Shown: positions 9,744-22,725, numbered from the stretch's first letter. The stretch: DNA of 64,000 nucleotides from Pseudoxanthomonas indica (GCF_900167565.1 NZ_FUZV01000001.1:930001-994000); one strand, 5' to 3'. Numbers and translations: made by a program. The notes: a model not told the origin generated them from the letters alone.

Positions 9744-10100
9744 TCAGAACTGCAGGCCGGCTTCGCGAGCCGCTTCTGCCAGGGCCTTGATGCGGCCATG
9801 GAAGCGGTAACCCGAACGGTCGAACGCAATCTTCTCGATGCCGGCAGCCTTGGCACGCTCGGCAATCAACTTGCCGACCTTGGCGGCGGCGTCGCTGTTC
9901 TTGCCATTCTTCAGGCCTTCCTTGACGTCGGCCTGCAGGGTGTTGGCGGAGGCGATGACCTTGCCACCGTCGGCGGTGAACAGCTGGGCGTAAATGTGCT
10001 GGCCGGTGCGCAGCACCGACAGGCGCGGCACGCCGAGAACGCGGATGTGCGAACGGGTCGACTTGGCGCGACGCAGGCGGGCGGTGTTCTTGATGCTCAT
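9744..10100 (-). CDS. rplR: 50S ribosomal protein L18
   Basis: A 5S rRNA-binding protein of the central protuberance. The 118-residue product starts [16 protein letters not shown] and ends AAREAGLQF, the usual C terminus. GAGGAA lies at a good distance before the ATG. It sits between rplF and rpsE as in other bacteria. Confidence 0.98.
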   Translation of the reverse strand: MSIKNTARLRRAKSTRSHIRVLGVPRLSVLRTGQHIYAQLFTADGGKVIASANTLQADVKEGLKNGKNSDAAAKVGKLIAERAKAAGIEKIAFDRSGYRFHGRIKALAEAAREAGLQF

Positions 10101-10129
10101 GATCTGGTTCCTCGAAGCCGAAGGCGTGT

Positions 10130-10657
10130 TTACGCCTTCTTCGCTTCCTTACGGATGATGGTTTCGTCGGAGTACTTCACGCCCTTGCCCTTGTAGGGTT
10201 CCGGCGGACGGAAACCGCGGATCTTGGCGGCAACTTCACCCACGCGCTGCTTGTCGGCGCCCTGCACCAGGATTTCGGTCTGGGTCGGGGTTGCGATGGT
10301 GATGCCTTCCGGCGTCTGGAACACGACCGGGTGCGAGAAACCGAGCGACAGGCTCAGGTCCTTGCCCTGCATGGCAGCGCGGTAACCCACGCCGACCAGC
10401 TCCAGCTTGCGCTCGAAACCGTCCGACACACCCTTGACCATGTTGGCCAGGATCGCGCGGATGGTGCCGGTGATGGCGTCGTGCTCGATGGTTTCCGGCG
10501 ACAGATTGAGGACGCCGTCCTCAAGTTTCACTTCCACACCGGCCGGCTTGGCGATCGACAAGGTGCCCTTGGCGCCCTTGACGGTCAGGGTGTCATCCTG
10601 CTGCTTGAACTCAACGCCCTTCGGCAGGGAAATCGGCTTTTTGGCTACACGGGACAT
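10130..10657 (-). CDS. rplF: 50S ribosomal protein L6
   Basis: L6 lies near the factor-binding centre of the 50S subunit. The 175-residue product has two L6 repeats and the C-terminal signature [13 protein letters not shown]. The start [16 protein letters not shown] follows GGAG. It begins 12 bases after rpsH. Confidence 0.98.
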   Translation of the reverse strand: MSRVAKKPISLPKGVEFKQQDDTLTVKGAKGTLSIAKPAGVEVKLEDGVLNLSPETIEHDAITGTIRAILANMVKGVSDGFERKLELVGVGYRAAMQGKDLSLSLGFSHPVVFQTPEGITIATPTQTEILVQGADKQRVGEVAAKIRGFRPPEPYKGKGVKYSDETIIRKEAKKA

Positions 10658-10669
10658 GGGTTTACTCCG

Positions 10670-11068
10670 TTAGGCCACAAAGCACAGGACTTCACCGCCG
10701 ACGCCCTGCTGGCGCGCCTGCGCATCAGTCAAGATGCCCTTGGAAGTGGAGATGATGGCGATGCCCAGACCGCCGAGAACCTTCGGCAGTTCGGCCTTGC
10801 CGCGGTAGTGGCGCAGACCCGAGCGGGAAACGCGCGACAGCTTTTCGATGACAGGCTTGCCTTCGAAATACTTCAGCACGATTTCGAGTTCGGCCTTGTT
10901 GTTCTCGGTCTTCGTCACGCGGACGTCGCCGACATAGCCTTCGGCCTTCAGCACGTTGGCGATGGCCGTTTTGATCTTGGACGACGGCATCTTCACCGTC
11001 TGCTTACCGACAGCGGCCGCATTCTTGATGCGGACCAGCATGTCGGCGATGGGATCAGTCATGCTCAT
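10670..11068 (-). CDS. rpsH: 30S ribosomal protein S8
   Basis: S8 binds the central domain of 16S rRNA and in E. coli represses the spc operon near rplE. The frame extends 45 codons upstream, but [17 protein letters not shown] at 11068, preceded by AAAGGT, gives the standard 132 residues ending GGEVLCFVA. Unusually, 197 bases containing a perfect 11-bp hairpin and a TATACT element separate it from rpsN, so it may be partly independent of the upstream spc genes. Confidence 0.97.
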   Translation of the reverse strand: MSMTDPIADMLVRIKNAAAVGKQTVKMPSSKIKTAIANVLKAEGYVGDVRVTKTENNKAELEIVLKYFEGKPVIEKLSRVSRSGLRHYRGKAELPKVLGGLGIAIISTSKGILTDAQARQQGVGGEVLCFVA

Positions 11069-11188
11069 AGTGTTTACCTTTGAGTAGCACCGATATCCGC
11101 TTTCGCGAAAATCTGATTGTTCCTGGAGAACCCCCAGGGAGGCAGTCCCGTCCGGGACCAGGGCCACGGTTGCCCGCGGGAACTGGAA

Positions 11189-11194
11189 AGTATA
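11189..11194 (-). promoter_or_regulatory. Possible -10 element in the rpsN-rpsH spacer
   Basis: The minus strand reads TGTATACTTTCC, with the same TATACTTT seen in the rpsJ and rpsL promoters of this window. It is about 120 bases upstream of rpsH. No good -35 box is found 16-18 bases upstream, where part of a perfect hairpin lies. It is a candidate internal promoter only. Confidence 0.35.
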
Positions 11195-11199
11195 CAGCA

Positions 11200-11225
11200 A
11201 CAAGTCCGGCGAGTGCCGGACTTGT
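11200..11225 (-). other. Perfect 11-bp hairpin inside the spc operon (rpsN-rpsH)
   Basis: ACAAGTCCGGC and GCCGGACTTGT form an uninterrupted 11-bp stem with a four-base loop. On the minus strand it is followed by TGCTGTATAC rather than a U-tract, so it is not a classical terminator. It is 40 bases after the rpsN stop, in an operon whose genes are otherwise packed within a few bases of each other. Confidence 0.65.
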
Positions 11226-11265
11226 CTGAATTGGCCCCGGACTCACGCCCGGGACGCCTTCTTTA

Positions 11266-11571
11266 TTACCAGCTGGCCTTGCGCAGGCCCGGCACGTCAC
11301 CACGCATGGTGGCTTCGCGCAGCTTGTTGCGACCCAGGCCGAACTTGCGGTACACGCCGCGCGAACGACCGGACAGCTCGCAACGGTTGCGCTGGCGGCT
11401 CGGCGACGAGTCGCGCGGCAGCTTCTGCAGCTTGGTCGCGGCTTCCAGCTTCTCTTCGTACGAAGCGGTGGTGCCGGAGATGATTTGCTTCAGCGCGTCA
11501 CGCTTTGCGGCGAACTGCTTGGCAAGCTTGGCCCGCTTGATATCGCGGTTCACCATTGAGGTCTTGGCCAT
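11266..11571 (-). CDS. rpsN: 30S ribosomal protein S14, zinc-independent type
   Basis: A 30S head protein. The 101-residue form has no CxxC pairs, so it is the zinc-independent long type. The conserved core [19 protein letters not shown] and the C terminus GLRKASW are present. It begins 18 bases after the rplE stop, with AGGAAA before the ATG. A 197-base spacer follows it. Confidence 0.98.
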   Translation of the reverse strand: MAKTSMVNRDIKRAKLAKQFAAKRDALKQIISGTTASYEEKLEAATKLQKLPRDSSPSRQRNRCELSGRSRGVYRKFGLGRNKLREATMRGDVPGLRKASW

Positions 11572-11589
11572 TATTGGTTTCCTGGCGTA

Positions 11590-12132
11590 TCAGTTACGGA
11601 ACGGGAACTTGAACGCTTCCAGCAGCGCCTTGGCTTCGGCGTCGCTCTTGGCGGTGGTGGTGATGGCGATATCCATACCGCGGAGCGCGTCGACCTGGTC
11701 GAAGTCGATTTCCGGGAAGATGATCTGTTCCTTCACGCCCATGTTGTAGTTGCCACGGCCGTCGAACGAACGACCCGACAGACCACGGAAGTCACGCACG
11801 CGCGGCAGCGAGATGTTGACCAGGCGATCCAGGAATTCGTACATCTTGGCGCGACGCAGGGTCACCTTGCAGCCGATCGGCCAACCGTCGCGGATCTTGA
11901 ACGAAGCCACCGACACGCGGGACTTGGTCGTGATCGGCTTCTGGCCGGTGATCTTGGCCAGGTCGGCCACGGCGTTTTCCAGGATCTTCTTGTTGGTAGC
12001 CGCTTCACCCACACCCATGTTGATGGTGATCTTGGTGATCTTCGGCACTTCCATCGGATTGGTGTAGCCAAGCTTCTTCATCAGAGCCGGCGCCACTTCT
12101 TCCTTGTAAAATTTTTCGAGACGGGTGGTCAT
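11590..12132 (-). CDS. rplE: 50S ribosomal protein L5
   Basis: L5 binds 5S rRNA and contacts P-site tRNA. The 180-residue product has the usual [15 protein letters not shown] start, the [15 protein letters not shown] segment and the [17 protein letters not shown] signature. It follows rplX by 8 bases. In E. coli S8 controls spc expression at the rplE start; this control region was not modelled here. Confidence 0.98.
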   Translation of the reverse strand: MTTRLEKFYKEEVAPALMKKLGYTNPMEVPKITKITINMGVGEAATNKKILENAVADLAKITGQKPITTKSRVSVASFKIRDGWPIGCKVTLRRAKMYEFLDRLVNISLPRVRDFRGLSGRSFDGRGNYNMGVKEQIIFPEIDFDQVDALRGMDIAITTTAKSDAEAKALLEAFKFPFRN

Positions 12133-12140
12133 AACATTCC

Positions 12141-12458
12141 TTAGGCGTCGAGCGCCTCACCACTGGAGCGGAACACACGCAATTTGCGTCCATCCTCCAG
12201 GACCTTGAAACCAATGCGCTCGCCCTTGCCGGTAGCCGGGTTGAACAGAGCAACGTTCGAAATGTGGATCGAGGATTCACGCTCGACCACGCCGCCAGCC
12301 ACGCCGGCCTGCGGATTCGGCTTGGTGTGGCGCTTGACGATGTTGACGTTGGAGACGACCACGCGGTCACCGTCCACACGCACTACATCGCCCTGCTTGC
12401 CCTTGTCCTTGCCGGCGGTGACGACCACGTGGTCGCCCTTCTTGATTCGATTAGCCAT
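12141..12458 (-). CDS. rplX: 50S ribosomal protein L24
   Basis: An assembly-initiating 50S protein with an N-terminal KOW motif ([20 protein letters not shown]). 105 residues. GGAGGA precedes the ATG. It is 15 bases after rplN, with rplE downstream. Confidence 0.98.
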   Translation of the reverse strand: MANRIKKGDHVVVTAGKDKGKQGDVVRVDGDRVVVSNVNIVKRHTKPNPQAGVAGGVVERESSIHISNVALFNPATGKGERIGFKVLEDGRKLRVFRSSGEALDA

Positions 12459-12473
12459 TTCTATGTCCTCCGC

Positions 12474-12842
12474 TCAGAGCACTTCAGGCGCGAGCGAAAC
12501 GATCTTCATGAACTTCTCGGAACGCAACTCGCGGGTCACGGGTCCGAAAATGCGGGTGCCGATCGGCTCCTGCTTGTTGTTCAACAGCACGGCAGCGTTG
12601 CCGTCGAAGCGAATCAAGGAACCGTCCGGACGACGCACACCCTTGCGGGTACGCACGACGACGGCGTCATAGACTTCGCCCTTCTTGACCTTGCCACGCG
12701 GAATGGCGTCCTTCACGGTCACCTTGATGATGTCGCCGATGCCTGCGTAACGGCGCTTCGAGCCGCCCAGCACCTTGATGCACATCAGTTCCTTGGCGCC
12801 GGAGTTGTCGGCCGCGTCAAGGTAGCTCTGCATCTGGATCAT
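12474..12842 (-). CDS. rplN: 50S ribosomal protein L14
   Basis: An interface protein that contacts L19 and 16S rRNA in the 70S ribosome. The 122-residue product starts [20 protein letters not shown], a highly conserved opening, and ends SLAPEVL. It is conventionally the first gene of spc, but here it follows rpsQ by only 15 bases with no promoter visible between them, so S10 and spc are probably co-transcribed. Confidence 0.98.
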   Translation of the reverse strand: MIQMQSYLDAADNSGAKELMCIKVLGGSKRRYAGIGDIIKVTVKDAIPRGKVKKGEVYDAVVVRTRKGVRRPDGSLIRFDGNAAVLLNNKQEPIGTRIFGPVTRELRSEKFMKIVSLAPEVL

Positions 12843-12857
12843 GATTCAGATCTCCTC

Positions 12858-13124
12858 TTATTCAGCCGCGCGGGTGACGATTTCCACCACACGCCAGTTC
12901 TTGGTTTTGGACAGCGGGGCGATTTCCACCACCCGCACCACGTCGCCTTCCTTGCAGCTGTTTTCAGCATCATGGGCGTGCAGCTTGGTCGAGCGGCGGA
13001 TGTACTTGCCGTACAGCGCGTGCTTGACCTGACGCTCCACCAGCACGGTGACCGTCTTGTCCATCTTGTTGCTGACGACACGACCTTCGATGGTGCGTTG
13101 CGCTTTGTCTTTGTTATCGCTCAT
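12858..13124 (-). CDS. rpsQ: 30S ribosomal protein S17
   Basis: An OB-fold protein binding the 5' domain of 16S rRNA. The 88-residue product has the signature [18 protein letters not shown]. It lies 12 bases after rpmC, with AAGGAG before the ATG. Confidence 0.98.
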   Translation of the reverse strand: MSDNKDKAQRTIEGRVVSNKMDKTVTVLVERQVKHALYGKYIRRSTKLHAHDAENSCKEGDVVRVVEIAPLSKTKNWRVVEIVTRAAE

Positions 13125-13136
13125 CTTGGGCGCTCC

Positions 13137-13322
13137 TTACTTCTTGCTGCCGAGCAGGGTCTTGACGCGAGCAATCTCGCGGCGCACCCGACGGGTTTCA
13201 TGGGTCTTCGGCAGCTGGCCAGTGACCTTCTGCATGCGGAGCGAGAACTGCTCCTTGTGCAGGTCGACCAGATGGGCCTTCAGCTCGTCAGCCGACTTCT
13301 CGCGGAGTTGCTTGAGTTCCAT
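13137..13322 (-). CDS. rpmC: 50S ribosomal protein L29
   Basis: A short helical-hairpin protein at the tunnel exit beside L23. 61 residues, starting [18 protein letters not shown]. Its ATG shares one base with the rplP stop (TAATG), consistent with translational coupling. Confidence 0.97.
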   Translation of the reverse strand: MELKQLREKSADELKAHLVDLHKEQFSLRMQKVTGQLPKTHETRRVRREIARVKTLLGSKK

Positions 13323-13735
13323 TAGCGCACCGTCCGGGCTACGAATTGGGTGGTGACGGACAGCTTGGCGGCGGCCAGGCGGAACGCCTCGCGCGCGATG
13401 TCTTCGCTGACGCCTTCGATTTCATAAATCATGCGGCCGGGCTGGATCTGGGCAACCCAGTACTCCACGTTGCCCTTACCGGAGCCCATTCGGACTTCGA
13501 TCGGCTTCTTGGTGATCGGCTTGTCCGGGAACACGCGGATCCACATCTTGCCGCCGCGCTTCACGTAGCGGCTGATCGAGCGGCGAGCCGCTTCGATCTG
13601 GCGCGCGGTCAGCTGACCGTGCGCCGTGGCCTTCAGGCCATACTCGCCAAAGCTGACGAGGTTGCCGCTCCAGCTCAGGCCGTCGTTGCGGCCCTTGTGC
13701 ATCTTGCGGTATTTGGTTCGCTTGGGTTGCAACAT
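13322..13735 (-). CDS. rplP: 50S ribosomal protein L16
   Basis: L16 contacts the elbow of A-site tRNA. The 137-residue product starts [17 protein letters not shown] and contains the [15 protein letters not shown] segment. It starts only 2 bases after the rpsC stop and overlaps rpmC by one base. Confidence 0.98.
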   Translation of the reverse strand: MLQPKRTKYRKMHKGRNDGLSWSGNLVSFGEYGLKATAHGQLTARQIEAARRSISRYVKRGGKMWIRVFPDKPITKKPIEVRMGSGKGNVEYWVAQIQPGRMIYEIEGVSEDIAREAFRLAAAKLSVTTQFVARTVR

Positions 13736-13737
13736 GA

Positions 13738-14472
13738 TTATTCCCTCGCCTCACGATCACGGCGCGGACCACGCGGACGGTCGTTGCGCTCATTGCGGTC
13801 ACTGCGCGGCGTATCGTCCTGCTTTTCCTGGCCGACCTGGCTGAAATCGAAGATTTCGCCCTTGTAGACCCACACCTTGATGCCGATGATGCCGTACGTG
13901 GTCTTGGCTTCAGCGAAGCCGTAGTCGATGTCCGCACGCAGGGTGTGCAGCGGCACGCGACCTTCGCGGTACCACTCGGAACGGGCGATTTCCGCACCAT
14001 TCAAGCGGCCAGCGACGTTGACCTTGATGCCCAGGGCACCCAGGCGCATCGCGTTGCCGACGGCGCGCTTCATGGCGCGACGGAACATGATGCGGCGCTC
14101 CAGCTGCTGGGCGATCGACTCGGCCACCAGCTGTGCATCGAGCTCGGGCTTGCGCACTTCGGTCACGTTGATGTGCGCCGGGACGCCCATCAGGTCACTG
14201 ACTTCCTTGCGCAGCTTCTCGATGTCCTCACCACGCTTGCCAATCACCACGCCCGGACGGGCGGTGTGGATGGTCACGCGGGCGGTCTTCGCCGGACGCT
14301 CGATCAGGATCTTGGAGATACCTGCCTGCGCCAACTTCTTGCGCAGCATTTCGCGCACCTTGAGGTCGGCAGCCAGGTAGTCGGCGTAGTCGCGCTTGTT
14401 GGCGAACCACTTGGAATTCCAGTCCTTGGCGATGCCGAGGCGGATTCCGATCGGATGAACTTTGTGACCCAT
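13738..14472 (-). CDS. rpsC: 30S ribosomal protein S3
   Basis: S3 forms part of the mRNA entry channel and helicase. The 244-residue product has an N-terminal type-2 KH domain with the GKRG loop at about residue 77 and the [12 protein letters not shown] signature of the C-terminal domain. The tail after about residue 210 is charged and low-complexity (Arg/Asp/Asn-rich), which is variable in this family. It starts 2 bases after rplV. Confidence 0.98.
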   Translation of the reverse strand: MGHKVHPIGIRLGIAKDWNSKWFANKRDYADYLAADLKVREMLRKKLAQAGISKILIERPAKTARVTIHTARPGVVIGKRGEDIEKLRKEVSDLMGVPAHINVTEVRKPELDAQLVAESIAQQLERRIMFRRAMKRAVGNAMRLGALGIKVNVAGRLNGAEIARSEWYREGRVPLHTLRADIDYGFAEAKTTYGIIGIKVWVYKGEIFDFSQVGQEKQDDTPRSDRNERNDRPRGPRRDREARE

Positions 14473-14474
14473 AC

Positions 14475-14816
14475 TTATTTGCCCTCGCCCACGACCACAG
14501 TGATGTGGCTGGTGCGCTTAAGAATGCGGGTACCACGGCCCTTGGCGCGGGCCATGAAACGCTTCAGCACCGGACCTTCGTCGACCATGATGGTCTTGAC
14601 CTTCAGCTCGTCGACGTCGGCGCCCTGGTTGTTCTCGGCATTGGCAATGGCAGACTCGACCACTTTCTTGATCAGGTGGGCGGCCTTCTTGTCCGAGAAC
14701 TTCAGCAGGTTGACGGCGCGTTCGGCCGACAAGCCACGCACCTGGTCAGCGACCAGACGGGCTTTCTGCGGGGAGATGCGCGCGGTGCGCAGGATGGCTT
14801 TCGCTTCCATGGTCAT
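14475..14816 (-). CDS. rplV: 50S ribosomal protein L22
   Basis: L22 lines the exit tunnel with its beta-hairpin (about residues 80-100, [17 protein letters not shown]); changes in this loop can give macrolide resistance in other bacteria. 113 residues. The core [15 protein letters not shown] is conserved. It lies 6 bases after rpsS. Confidence 0.98.
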   Translation of the reverse strand: MTMEAKAILRTARISPQKARLVADQVRGLSAERAVNLLKFSDKKAAHLIKKVVESAIANAENNQGADVDELKVKTIMVDEGPVLKRFMARAKGRGTRILKRTSHITVVVGEGK

Positions 14817-14822
14817 CTCTCC

Positions 14823-15098
14823 TTACTTCTTGCCGCCGGCTTTCTTGTCGCCACCGTGACCCTTGAAGGTACGGGTGACGGCAAATTCGCCGAGCTTGTG
14901 GCCGACCATGTTCTCGTTAACGAGTACAGGAACATGGTTCTTGCCGTTGTGGATGGCGATCGTGAAACCCACCATATCCGGCAGGATCATCGAACGACGC
15001 GACCAGGTCTTGATCGGTCGCTTGCTACCGCCCGCAGCTTCCACCTTCTTGACGAGGTGGTGATCGACGAACGGGCCCTTCTTGAGTGAACGTGCCAT
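14823..15098 (-). CDS. rpsS: 30S ribosomal protein S19
   Basis: A 30S head protein partnering S13. The 91-residue product starts [18 protein letters not shown] and contains the [14 protein letters not shown] signature. It lies 6 bases after rplB. Confidence 0.98.
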   Translation of the reverse strand: MARSLKKGPFVDHHLVKKVEAAGGSKRPIKTWSRRSMILPDMVGFTIAIHNGKNHVPVLVNENMVGHKLGEFAVTRTFKGHGGDKKAGGKK

Positions 15099-15104
15099 GG
15101 TCGA

Positions 15105-15932
15105 TTAGCCCCTACGATCGCGGACGATGAATTGCTGAGTGCGCTTGTTCTTGCGCGTCTTGTAACCCTTGGTCGGAACACCCCAGGGGGTGACCGGATG
15201 CGGGTTGCCCTGGCCGGCCTTCGCCTCACCACCGCCGTGCGGATGGTCAACCGGGTTCATGGCGGCGCCGCGAACGGTCGGGCGCACACCGCGCCAACGC
15301 TTGGCACCGGCCTTGCCCAACTTCTCCAGGCTGTGCTCGTCGTTGCCGACTTCGCCCACCGTGGCGCGGCATTCAACCTGCACCTTGCGCATTTCGCCGG
15401 AACGCAGGCGAAGGGTCGCGAAACCCTGCTCACGAGCGACCAGCTGCACGCCGGCGCCGGCGGCGCGGGCGATCTGGGCACCCTTGCCCGGCTTCAGTTC
15501 GATGCCGTGGACCGTGGTACCGACCGGGATATTACGCAGCGGCAGCGTGTTGCCGACCTTGATCGGCGCGTCGCTGCCGGCGATGACCTGGTCGCCAGCC
15601 TTCAGGCCCTTCGGGGCGATGATGTAGCGGCGCTCACCGTCGACGTAGCACAGCAGCGCGATGTGCGCGGTGCGGTTCGGGTCATACTCGATTCGCTCGA
15701 CGCGGGCAGGAATACCTTCCTTGTCGCGCTTGAAATCGATCATGCGGTAGTGCTGCTTGTGACCGCCGCCGATGTGGCGGGTGGTGATGCGGCCATGGTG
15801 GTTGCGACCGCCCGTCTTGCTCTGCTTCTCGAGCAGCGCAGCGTGCGGGGCACCCTTGTGCAGGTCCGGCGTCACCACACGGACCGCCGAACGGCGACCG
15901 GGCGAAGTGGGCTTAAATTTCATCAATGGCAT
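15105..15932 (-). CDS. rplB: 50S ribosomal protein L2
   Basis: L2 supports the peptidyl-transferase centre and subunit joining. The 275-residue product has the N-terminal [12 protein letters not shown], two OB/SH3-like RNA-binding domains, and the [17 protein letters not shown] loop near residue 228 containing the conserved histidine. It lies 11 bases after rplW. Confidence 0.98.
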   Translation of the reverse strand: MPLMKFKPTSPGRRSAVRVVTPDLHKGAPHAALLEKQSKTGGRNHHGRITTRHIGGGHKQHYRMIDFKRDKEGIPARVERIEYDPNRTAHIALLCYVDGERRYIIAPKGLKAGDQVIAGSDAPIKVGNTLPLRNIPVGTTVHGIELKPGKGAQIARAAGAGVQLVAREQGFATLRLRSGEMRKVQVECRATVGEVGNDEHSLEKLGKAGAKRWRGVRPTVRGAAMNPVDHPHGGGEAKAGQGNPHPVTPWGVPTKGYKTRKNKRTQQFIVRDRRG

Positions 15933-15943
15933 GTGGGTCTACC

Positions 15944-16240
15944 TCAGGCCTTGGCCGTTACGTCGATGGCCTGGCCTTCAGCCAGACGCACGTACGCCTT
16001 CCGCCAGTCGCCGCGGCGGCCGTTGCGGTTACGGAAGGACTTGTTCTTGCCCTTGACGTTGACCACATTGACTGCCTCGACTTTGACGTCGAACAACTTC
16101 TCCACGGCGGCCTTCACATCGGCCTTGGTGGCGTCGTTCGCAACTTCGAAGACGTATTGATTGGAAACTTCCTGCAGGCGCGCGGTCTTTTCGGAGACAC
16201 GCGGGGCACGCAGTACGCTGAAGATTTTCTCGTTGTTCAC
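15944..16240 (-). CDS. rplW: 50S ribosomal protein L23
   Basis: L23 sits at the tunnel exit and docks trigger factor and SRP. The frame can be opened at a GTG at 16249, but that codon overlaps the GGAG that would serve as ribosome site. The GTG at 16240 has GAGGAG eight bases upstream and gives 98 residues starting [18 protein letters not shown], matching the family. It overlaps the rplD stop by four bases (GTGA). This corrects the longer 101-residue reading. Confidence 0.95.
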   Translation of the reverse strand: MNNEKIFSVLRAPRVSEKTARLQEVSNQYVFEVANDATKADVKAAVEKLFDVKVEAVNVVNVKGKNKSFRNRNGRRGDWRKAYVRLAEGQAIDVTAKA

Positions 16241-16842
16241 GCCAGCCACTCCTCGATCTTCTTGATGGCATCGGCGGTGACAATGACGCTGTCCGCGCCG
16301 ACCAGAGCGACCGGGTCCAGGCCCTGCACGTCGCGCACTTCCACGTAGGGCAGATTGCGCGCGGACAGATACAGATGCTCGGAGGCTTCTTCAGTCACGA
16401 TCAGCGGACGCTGACCGACTTCAAGACCCTTCAACTTCTCAATCAGGGACTTGGTCTTGGTGCTGTCCAGGTCGAACGAGTCAACCACCGTGAGGCGGTT
16501 CTGACGGTTCAGCTCGGACAGGATGGCGCAGACCGCAGCGCGGTACATCTTGCGGTTGACCTTCTGCTCGAAGCTGCGCGGCTTGGCCGCGAAGGTCACA
16601 CCGCCGCCGACGAAGATCGGGGCCGTCAATGCGCCATGACGCGCGCCGCCGCCCTTCTGCTTCTTCGACTTCTTGGTGGTGCCGTTGACTTCGGCGCGCG
16701 TCTTCTGCGCCTTGGTGCCGGCACGACCGGCGTTGCGATAGGCAACGACAACCTGGTGAACCAGGTCTTCGCTGAATTCGCGGCCAAACACGGCGTCGGA
16801 AACCGACAGCTTGTTGGCACTACCTGTGATGGCGAGTTCCAT
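16237..16842 (-). CDS. rplD: 50S ribosomal protein L4
   Basis: L4 lines the exit tunnel and in enteric bacteria also represses its own S10 operon at the leader. The 201-residue product contains the tunnel-loop region (residues about 45-95, including [13 protein letters not shown] and [10 protein letters not shown]). It starts 10 bases after rplC, and its stop is shared with the start of rplW. Confidence 0.98.
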   Translation of the reverse strand: MELAITGSANKLSVSDAVFGREFSEDLVHQVVVAYRNAGRAGTKAQKTRAEVNGTTKKSKKQKGGGARHGALTAPIFVGGGVTFAAKPRSFEQKVNRKMYRAAVCAILSELNRQNRLTVVDSFDLDSTKTKSLIEKLKGLEVGQRPLIVTEEASEHLYLSARNLPYVEVRDVQGLDPVALVGADSVIVTADAIKKIEEWLA

Positions 16843-16852
16843 TGTTTACTCC

Positions 16853-17506
16853 TTAACCCTTGCTCGCCGGACGCACGATCACGTCGCCACCGGCTGCACC
16901 CGGCACGGCGCCGCGGACTGCAATCAGGCCACGTTCGGCATCGACGCGAACCACTTCAAGGTTCTGCGTGCTCTGCTGCACGGCACCCATGTGACCGGAC
17001 ATCTTCTTGCCCGGGAACACGCGACCCGGCGTCTGACGCTGACCGAGCGAACCCGGCGAACGATGCGACAGCGAGTTACCGTGGGTGGCGTCACCCATCG
17101 TGAAGTTCCAGCGCTTGATGGTGCCCTGGAAGCCCTTGCCCTTGGTCACACCCTGGACGTCGACGATCTGGCCCACTTCGAAGATGTCGGCCTTGATTTC
17201 GGCGCCGACGGCGAAGTCGCCCAGCTTGTCGGCTTCAACGCGCAGTTCCCACAGGCCGCGACCGGCTTCGACCTTGGCCTTGGCCAGGTGGCCGGCGACC
17301 GGCTTGGTGATCAGCGAGGCGCGACGGTTGCCCACGGCCACCTGCACGGCGCTGTAGCCGTCGGTCTCCTGGGTCTTGATCTGGGTGATGCGATTGGGGG
17401 TGGCTTCAATCAGCGTCACCGGAATGGCCTTGCCATCTTCGGTGAACACTCGGGTCATGCCAGCCTTGCGGCCAACGAGACCCAACGAATATTTCTTCGC
17501 GGTCAT
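16853..17506 (-). CDS. rplC: 50S ribosomal protein L3
   Basis: An early-assembly protein whose loop approaches the peptidyl-transferase centre. The 217-residue product starts [21 protein letters not shown] and has the [20 protein letters not shown] signature containing the glutamine methylated by PrmB in E. coli. It is the second gene of the S10 operon, 11 bases after rpsJ. Confidence 0.98.
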   Translation of the reverse strand: MTAKKYSLGLVGRKAGMTRVFTEDGKAIPVTLIEATPNRITQIKTQETDGYSAVQVAVGNRRASLITKPVAGHLAKAKVEAGRGLWELRVEADKLGDFAVGAEIKADIFEVGQIVDVQGVTKGKGFQGTIKRWNFTMGDATHGNSLSHRSPGSLGQRQTPGRVFPGKKMSGHMGAVQQSTQNLEVVRVDAERGLIAVRGAVPGAAGGDVIVRPASKG

Positions 17507-17517
17507 GGTCGTGTGCC

Positions 17518-17829
17518 TCAGGTCAGCTTGATCTGGACGTCGACGCCAGCCGCGAGTTCGAGCTTCATCAGCGCGTCCACGGTCTTGTCGTTGGGGTCGA
17601 CGATGTCGAGTACACGCTTGTGCGTGCGGGTTTCGTATTGGTCGCGAGCGTCTTTGTCGACGTGCGGCGAAACCAGGATGGTGTAGCGCTCGATCTTGGT
17701 GGGCAGCGGGATCGGGCCGCGCACTTGCGCGCCGGTCCGCTTGGCCGTTTCGACGATCTCGCTGGCCGAGCGGTCGATCAAGCGATGATCGTACGCCTTG
17801 AGCCGGATTCGGATCTTTTGGTCCGCCAT
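17518..17829 (-). CDS. rpsJ: 30S ribosomal protein S10 / transcription factor NusE
   Basis: S10 is a 30S head protein and, with NusB, part of antitermination complexes; it also bridges to NusG. The 103-residue product starts [19 protein letters not shown] and has the GPIPLPTK loop. AGGA lies nine bases before the ATG. It is the first gene of the S10 operon behind a consensus promoter and a leader of about 164 bases. Confidence 0.98.
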   Translation of the reverse strand: MADQKIRIRLKAYDHRLIDRSASEIVETAKRTGAQVRGPIPLPTKIERYTILVSPHVDKDARDQYETRTHKRVLDIVDPNDKTVDALMKLELAAGVDVQIKLT

Positions 17830-17999
17830 GACGGAAATTTCCTTCGTTAAAGAGCGACGGGCGCGGCCTCTGGGATGCCTTGCCCCTGGTGGGTCCAGAC
17901 GTTCAGCCCCGTATCGGCGAAATACCGATGAGCCTGTCGGCCTGGGGTTTCATCCTGAAAGACTGGGCAGGCCGGTAAACCGGCCCGCCCAGACAGAAA
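17830..17999 (-). promoter_or_regulatory. S10 operon leader with 5'-terminal hairpin
   Basis: From the expected transcription start near 17993 to rpsJ the leader is about 164 bases, close to the E. coli S10 leader length. It opens at once with a strong hairpin at 17963-17992 (CTGGGC, one mismatch, GGCCGG, loop of four, then the complements). In E. coli L4 binds the S10 leader to cause attenuation and translational repression. Whether this different sequence binds L4 is inference. Confidence 0.5.
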
Positions 18000-18028
18000 A
18001 GTATAGGACGCGTGACCAGCCCCGTCAA
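18000..18028 (-). promoter_or_regulatory. rpsJp: S10 operon promoter
   Basis: On the minus strand TTGACG (18023-18028), a 17-base spacer and TATACT (18000-18005) form a near-consensus sigma70 promoter. The -35 hexamer sits in a 15-base inverted repeat (CCCCG-CTTGA-CGGGG). Upstream at 18041-18059 is another 7-bp hairpin. The promoter lies in the 376-base tuf-rpsJ gap, which holds no gene. Confidence 0.85.
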
Positions 18029-18040
18029 GCGGGGCCCGGC

Positions 18041-18188
18041 CCTGCTGATAAACAGCAGGCTGGCACGCGACTATCCGTGTCTGGCGAACACGAAGCACAT
18101 CCTGTGCTTCTTTTCGCGGTATCGCCGGCAATCCTCCCAGGGGGCGCCGGCGTCTATCGAAACTTCGGGCGACCAGAAAGGCCGCCCG
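18041..18188. other. Three hairpins in the tuf copy 1 - rpsJ gap
   Basis: Hairpins lie at 18166-18188 (CGGGCG, one mismatch, CC, five-base loop; 18 bases after the tuf stop), 18092-18110 (GAAGCACA, three-base loop, complement) and 18041-18059 (CCTGCTG with a five-base loop). None has a U-tract on the minus strand; the middle one has TTTT on the plus strand, where no gene needs it. The first may end or process the str transcript. Confidence 0.4.
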
Positions 18189-18205
18189 AGCCCGACATTA
18201 TGGAC

Positions 18206-19396
<1,191 letters not shown>

Positions 19397-19444
19397 GTTC
19401 TTCTACCTTAAAAGTTTGTAATCAGGGGTGGGGCTGAGCGAGGC

Positions 19445-21535
<2,091 letters not shown>

Positions 21536-21704
21536 GACAGTCTCTCTTTTCTGGTGGGGAAACCGGGCTGAGCCTCAGGTGTCCCGTGGAGGGCAATCTA
21601 TATGGCCGAACGCCGCCTTTCGGCGGCCTTCGGTGGATGGCGGGCCGGCCGCCAAGGGCACCTAGATGGTGCCGAAGGCCCCCGGAAACAAGGGGGCCAG
21701 GCTA

Positions 21705-22172
21705 TTACCAGCGGTAATGCGCGAACGCCTTGTTCGCTTCCGCCATGCGGTGGGTTTCTTCACGCTTCTTGATGGCGCCGCCACGATTTTCCGAGGCGTC
21801 CAGCAGCTCGGCTGCCAGCTTACGCGGCATCGAGTTTTCACCACGCTTGCGCGCGGATTCGATCAGCCAGCGCATGGCCAGCGCCAGGCGACGGGTCGAA
21901 CGCACTTCAACCGGCACCTGGTAGGTCGCACCGCCGACGCGGCGGGACTTCACTTCGACGGTCGGCGATACGTTGTCCAGTGCCTTCTCGACGAGTTCCA
22001 GGGCGTTCGGATTCTTTTCACCGATGACGTCCATGGCGCCGTACACGATCTTCTCGGCGACGGACTTCTTGCCGCTCAGCATGACCATGTTGATGAAACG
22101 GGCGATCGTCTGGCTGCCGTGCTTGGGGTCCGGCAGGACTTCACGCTGGGGAGTTGAGCCTTTACGCGACAT
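21705..22172 (-). CDS. rpsG: 30S ribosomal protein S7
   Basis: A primary binder of the 16S rRNA 3' domain; in E. coli it also represses the str operon. 155 residues ending [10 protein letters not shown]. It starts 12 bases after the rpsL stop. In E. coli the S7 target lies in a long rpsL-rpsG spacer; the short spacer here argues against the same mechanism. Confidence 0.98.
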   Translation of the reverse strand: MSRKGSTPQREVLPDPKHGSQTIARFINMVMLSGKKSVAEKIVYGAMDVIGEKNPNALELVEKALDNVSPTVEVKSRRVGGATYQVPVEVRSTRRLALAMRWLIESARKRGENSMPRKLAAELLDASENRGGAIKKREETHRMAEANKAFAHYRW

Positions 22173-22184
22173 AGTTCTTCTCCC

Positions 22185-22559
22185 TTATGCCTTCGGACGC
22201 TTGGCGCCGTACTTGGAACGACCCTGGCGACGCTTGGCGACGCCCGAGGCGTCCAGCGAGCCGCGAACGGTGTGGTAGCGCACACCCGGCAGGTCCTTGA
22301 CACGACCGCCACGCACCAGGACCACGGAGTGCTCCTGCAGGTTGTGACCTTCGCCACCGATGTAGCTGATGATCTCTTCCTGGTTGGTCAGGCGCACCTT
22401 GGCGACCTTGCGAAGGGCCGAGTTCGGCTTCTTCGGGGTGGTGGTGTAGACGCGCGTGCACACGCCACGACGTTGCGGGCACTTGTCCAGCGCCGGCGAG
22501 GCGCTCTTGTAAGTGGTTGCCTGCCGCGGCTTGCGGACCAGCTGGTTGATGGTTGCCAT
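22185..22559 (-). CDS. rpsL: 30S ribosomal protein S12
   Basis: A decoding-centre protein. The frame runs 38 codons further upstream, but [12 protein letters not shown] at 22559 is the conserved start, giving 124 residues. The streptomycin-related segments [12 protein letters not shown] and [13 protein letters not shown] are wild-type, with both key lysines present. It is the first gene of the str operon behind a consensus promoter. Confidence 0.98.
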   Translation of the reverse strand: MATINQLVRKPRQATTYKSASPALDKCPQRRGVCTRVYTTTPKKPNSALRKVAKVRLTNQEEIISYIGGEGHNLQEHSVVLVRGGRVKDLPGVRYHTVRGSLDASGVAKRRQGRSKYGAKRPKA

Positions 22560-22643
22560 GTTTGGATTCTTTGGATGTAAGGCCGAGGCCTGGATTCGTG
22601 AAAAACGAACGGTAGGCCGAAAACGGGCCCACCGAGACGGAAA

Positions 22644-22673
22644 AGTATAGCTGGCACCCGGCGATACCGTCAA
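22644..22673 (-). promoter_or_regulatory. rpsLp: str operon promoter
   Basis: On the minus strand TTGACG (22668-22673), an 18-base spacer and TATACT (22644-22649) lie about 85 bases before rpsL. The -35 is inside a 15-base inverted repeat (ACCGT-GTTTG-ACGGT), as in the rpsJ promoter. The TATACTTTTC extension is also shared with rpsJ. Confidence 0.85.
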
Positions 22674-22725
22674 ACACGGTTTCGTCGGGGCCAGTATGGT
22701 TTTGCGATCCCGCCCATCCTTGGGC

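Noticed and set aside
18092..18114. Plus-strand terminator in the tuf-rpsJ gap (GAAGCACA hairpin plus TTTT)
   Set aside because: No plus-strand gene precedes it, and on the minus strand there is no U-tract; it is recorded only as a hairpin.
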